The notes beneath the pieces are model-generated. The model searched no databases and was not told the DNA's origin. It was given only the letters and a program-made list of their open reading frames with translations. The translations under genes and the position numbers were made by a program. Shown one piece after another: positions 60,119 to 64,000 of a stretch of 64,000 nucleotides of DNA. Location: positions 7,538,145-7,602,144 of the forward strand of contig OX579633.1 in assembly GCA_951230915.1 (NCBI GenBank). Direction: 5' to 3'. Numbering within the stretch: the stretch's first letter is position 1; each line of letters begins with the position of its first letter. The stretch is from Antitrichia curtipendula (lineage: Eukaryota; Streptophyta; Bryopsida; Hypnales; Leucodontaceae).

Positions 60119-61860
60119 TTTTTTTTGAAGCAAATGAACCAAACATTTTTTAGATTTTGCTAAAGCTTTAGTTCTTGAGCTTCAATTGCCTAAATTAGCC
60201 CCTTGAAGATGACTAATGCATATGTACTTGGTTGCTCTTGTTGAAGTTTTTGTGTGCACGGCAATGTTTGATTTCCTTCTTGAGGATTTTTTGAGATGAG
60301 ATTTTTACAATAGAACATGACAACAATTGCATAGCAACAAAAAAAATTACCATTATTTTGAGTGATTCCAAGTTCTTTGAATTTTTTTGGTACATTGTGC
60401 ACTTTACAAAAGTGTTGTATTTGGTCATATTTCAAAATTCAGTAAGACTTATGAGATGTATTTATTACTTTTAATTTTCTTTTTCTTTCCCTATTGCCTT
60501 TAGAAGAGCTTAGCATAGTTGAATTTGACATGAGCTAATTCATGAAGTATAGGCCACGATTTTTAAAGATGACAAGTGTGTAGCCCCTTCAAAAAAATAT
60601 GATTTGAGAAAAAAAAATGCTAACAATAGAGTGAGTATGTACCAAACTAACATGGCAAACATTGCTTTACAACAATGAAAGTTAGACCTTTTAGGTAGAG
60701 AAAAATAATCAATTTTGATTAAAATAAAATAAAATAATTAAAATATAAAAAAATGAATTGACCTTCCATCAAATACTATACCAATACTACATAATGTAGG
60801 TAACATTTCTTTGAGGCTATTTTAGAGCCGATGCTACTATACCAAATCTACACATTGTAGGTGGCATTTTGCTTTAGTCAAGGCCAATTCATATTTCTAT
60901 ATCTAAATTGAATTGTTTATCAACATTAATTACCCTTTTCATAATGATGTCCACAAATTTTAGTATAATCAAATAAAATTATTTTTTAACATACTTTAAT
61001 TTTAAAATATAATATATCAAACAATTTTAAAAAAAACATTAATGATATACATAAAGAAAAAAAACTAACATGTATCTACAACAAAATGCTATCAATTAGA
61101 TATTATATATGCCATGGTTAAATTAAATCAAACTTGCAAAATTAGAGGTTTTAGATGCCATGGGTAGAATAAATCAATTGCTCAATAGGGCATCTTAGGC
61201 ATGATCTACAAACATATTTAAGTACATATTGGATCAAACAAAAAATACTAAAACAATTAAGTAGTGAAGTCATTACCACCTCAGAAATTTTCTTTGGTCT
61301 ACTAGCAAATAAAGCTCGCAATTGTCTATCACACAACCAAATTGTGTTGGCATATGGACTTTGTTCAATTATTAGAATGAAAGCAAAATTAAAAAAATTA
61401 AACCTAAACTATACTTCTAAGAAATGAGGCTAAAATCTTGTTCCACATAGATCCTAAAGTTGATTCCAAAATACTCGAGAATACCAAAAGGAATAATTAA
61501 CAAAATTCAAAAACACAACCTCATAGAGAATTAACTAATTATTATTCCATGCCCATCCTAGAGTTTCTCGTGTTCATTTTTATGCATGCCTAAAGTTGAT
61601 ATCGTATGTTTTAAGTTTTTCAGCATTGCAAGCTAAACCCTAAATCCAAATCCTTAGCCCTAAAACCTTGAACTTCAAAGCAAACACAATAGACAAAGAT
61701 TGTAGCTTAGATCAAGGATTGACAATGCTTTGTTGTACAGTATCTTCCAAAAATTCTTGCAAACCCACTTTCAAACTTTACACTAAAACATTTATTACAA
61801 TCATTACAATGGATTGAAGACCACAAAATTTTGCAAACACCACGGCATAAGAATGAAGCA
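60119..61860. other. AT-rich, no gene found
   Basis: No protein-like open frame. 'atactataccaatactacataatgtaggt' (60774) and 'gctactataccaaatctacacattgtaggt' (60832) form a direct pair about 58 bp apart. Nothing else is supported. Confidence 0.35.
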
Positions 61861-62615
61861 TTTTTGGGTCAAATTGTGTTTTGTGATAAAGCCCGATTTG
61901 TGAAATAATGTAAATTTGCCAACTGAAAGGCTGTTTGGTAGAAAAAATAATATTTACTACACAATAGTTGGAAACAATCCAAAATTTGGGTAGAAGGTTG
62001 TATTTGCAATAAGGAACAATATGGAGCTGTGAAAAATAATGTTATTCCTAGGTATTTTTGTTTCCACAAGCAATTCAATTGTTTTTTTAATACTGCAAAA
62101 TTTTAGTTTAATTGCCTAATAAAGTAATTGGCCTTTTTTCTCCTTTTTTTAATACTGCAGAATTTTAGTTCAATTGCCTAATAAAATGAATGACCTTTTT
62201 TCTAGTTTTTTTAATACTGCAAAATTTTAGTTTAATTTCCTAGTAAAGTGATTGGCCTTTTTACTTGTTTTTTTGTGACACTATGATGTTCTTTACTGTG
62301 ATAACATGATGTCACAAAAAAATGAGCAAAAAAGGTCAATTACTTTATTATGTAGTTAAACTAAAATTTTGCAAAGTCAAAAAATGATTGAATTGAATTG
62401 CTCCTTGACACAAAAATACCTAAGAATATAATTATTTTTTATAGCTCCATATTGATCCTTATTGCAAATACAACCTTCTACCCAAAATTTGGATTGTTTA
62501 CAACTATTGCATAGCAAATATTATTTTTTCTACCAAGCAACCTTTCACTTGGCAAATTGACATTATTTCACAAATTGGGCTTTATCACAAAACACAATTT
62601 GACCCAAAAATTTGA
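61861..62615. mobile_element. foldback element, arms of about 270 bp
   Basis: The left arm starts 'tttttgggtcaaattgtgtt', then 'ttgtgataaagccc', 'aatccaaaatttgggtagaa' and 'ttgcaataagg'. The right arm ends with the complements in reverse order ('gggctttatcacaaaacaca', 'atttgacccaaaaa'). Three 60-bp tandem units ('aatactgcaaaattttagtt') lie between the arms on the left side, at about 62083-62275. Foldback elements of this type carry no transposase. Confidence 0.75.
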
Positions 62616-64000
62616 AAGTGGGGCTGCAAGAGTTATTTGTACATGTTGTTTTTCTGATATACCAACAATGTATAAATAGTGTACATTTGAGGAGGTGGGA
62701 GATTTTAGAACCCTATGCCATTTCAACTTCAAAAATTCATAACTAATTTCACAAAGCTCCAAAAAATATGAAACAACTTGGATTAGATGTTAATTCCACT
62801 TTTCTTTCAAAGAAAATTTACTGAAAAATATTACAAGAAGCTTCACCTCTCCAAATTCAAGTTTCAACTCTTAGATGGTTTCTTTGTAGACCTCTTACCT
62901 TATTAGGACTTATTTTAATTCCCCATGCGGATGTTTTTTTGTGGATGAGACCTCTAAAGAAGGAAAGGCAACCTCTCTGAAGGCTACTAAATGCATGGGG
63001 AGATCACTTAGAGTATCTATAACAAACCACATGTGTTCAAGTGATTTTTTGGCCCCCTATTAATTTTTTAATAAACTATATTTTCAACCTTGCAATTTTG
63101 AGCTTTGTTTAATAGTGACTATAGGTTTCTATTGCCAAAAATTTCCAACTCAAACAATATATGAAATGATTTCTAGAGTAGGTTGAAAAATGAATTGAAA
63201 TGGCATGTTTTCCAACTCAAATATTTATAGAGAATGCATTTAGATGATCATTGCATCATTATTCAAGAAAAATGAACTTTCAAAAGAGAGTTATTTTTAG
63301 CAATTTTTTTTTCATTTTTCAGACAATTTTTTTCTTATATAATATAGGGGTGTGAAAGTTCTTTTTAACTCTACAGTGTATTTATTAGCTTCCAAAATTT
63401 TATAACTAATTATAATTAATAAATAAAAATATAAACAATTCAAGACATAAACTTTCAAAGTAGAAAAATCTACTCATATTTTTTTCTTTTTCTTTTATTT
63501 AAGTTTTAGGACATAATATAGGGGGTTTAAAATCTTAACACACGTAGTTTCTAATGGACACTCTAAGTGACCTCCCGGGGATTAAATGTTGTACATGGTA
63601 CTTAGAGACGCACTCACTCGCTACAAGAAGATTATAATTGAATTCAGTCTATATTGTGAGTCTATATTGTGAGTCTATATTGTGACTCACACTTGACCAC
63701 CTACCACTTGCAACTAACAGTTGCATAAATTTCTTAAGAAAATTCTAACAACACAACACACAAAACCTAAAGCATTAAGATAGGAAGTCTATAAATTATC
63801 CACCTAAGAGATGAAACTTAATTTTAGGGAGGTGAAACTTCTTGAAATATTTTTCAATAAATCTTCCTTGAAAGAAGAGTGGAATTGGCATCTAATCCAA
63901 GTCGTTTCATATTTTTTGGAGCTTTGTGGAATTAGTTATGAAAATTTGAAGTTGAAACAACATCGTGCTCTAAAATCGCCCACCTCCTAAAGTCTACATT
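62616..64000. other. AT-rich repeats, no gene
   Basis: 62690-62905 and 63779-64000 are inverted copies of a MITE-like core ('aatccaagtcgtttcatatt', 'ttagttatgaaaatttgaag') related to 52.5 kb and to the TA-flanked family. The second runs off the window. At 63645-63690 'attgtgagtctat' recurs three times. No coding sequence is seen. Confidence 0.45.

Overview
This window is nuclear DNA from a green plant, assembled with one 200-N gap. The evidence is a tonoplast-type aquaporin, a 16-exon plant-type SET methyltransferase, GT..AG introns throughout, a plant Mu-like transposon with a SWIM zinc finger, and many AT-rich MITE-like repeats. I cannot name the species. Heavy repeat content and an unfamiliar gene family make a non-angiosperm streptophyte possible, but that is a guess.

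Layout: (1) 1.7-9.8 kb, minus strand, an apparently intact SET-domain protein-lysine methyltransferase gene. Sixteen exons splice in one frame to 623 codons. (2) 12.06-16.26 kb, minus strand, a large multi-exon gene of about 1,050 codons. Its N-terminal part carries a ParB/sulfiredoxin-like DGNHR motif and its C-terminal part looks like a degenerate beta-class (N6-adenine/N4-cytosine type) DNA methyltransferase. (3) 30.6-34.9 kb, minus strand, a clear paralogue of (2), broken by at least five in-frame stops and a frameshift. Both copies have long GC-rich tandem arrays on their 5' side (16.3-17.7 kb and 35.0-37.6 kb). (4) 24.8-28.3 kb, plus strand, a dead MULE-type transposase with a zinc-finger-like N-terminus, a MULE core and a SWIM finger, inactivated by three in-frame TAG codons and a 7-bp duplication. 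(5) Two diverged non-coding repeats of the same family at 20.9-24.2 and 39.7-43.3 kb. (6) 46.27-47.55 kb, minus strand, an intact two-exon tonoplast intrinsic protein whose second NPA box reads NPG. (7) 49.8-64 kb is almost wholly repeats: TTAA-flanked elements, TA-flanked MITEs, foldbacks and short tandem arrays.

There is no operon-like organisation. The two likely working genes, SET methyltransferase and aquaporin, are unrelated housekeeping-type genes. The most unusual content is the ParB-like plus methyltransferase-like family. It has introns and two copies, so it is not contamination, and I do not recognise it as a described plant family. Its function is unknown, and its catalytic motifs look lost.
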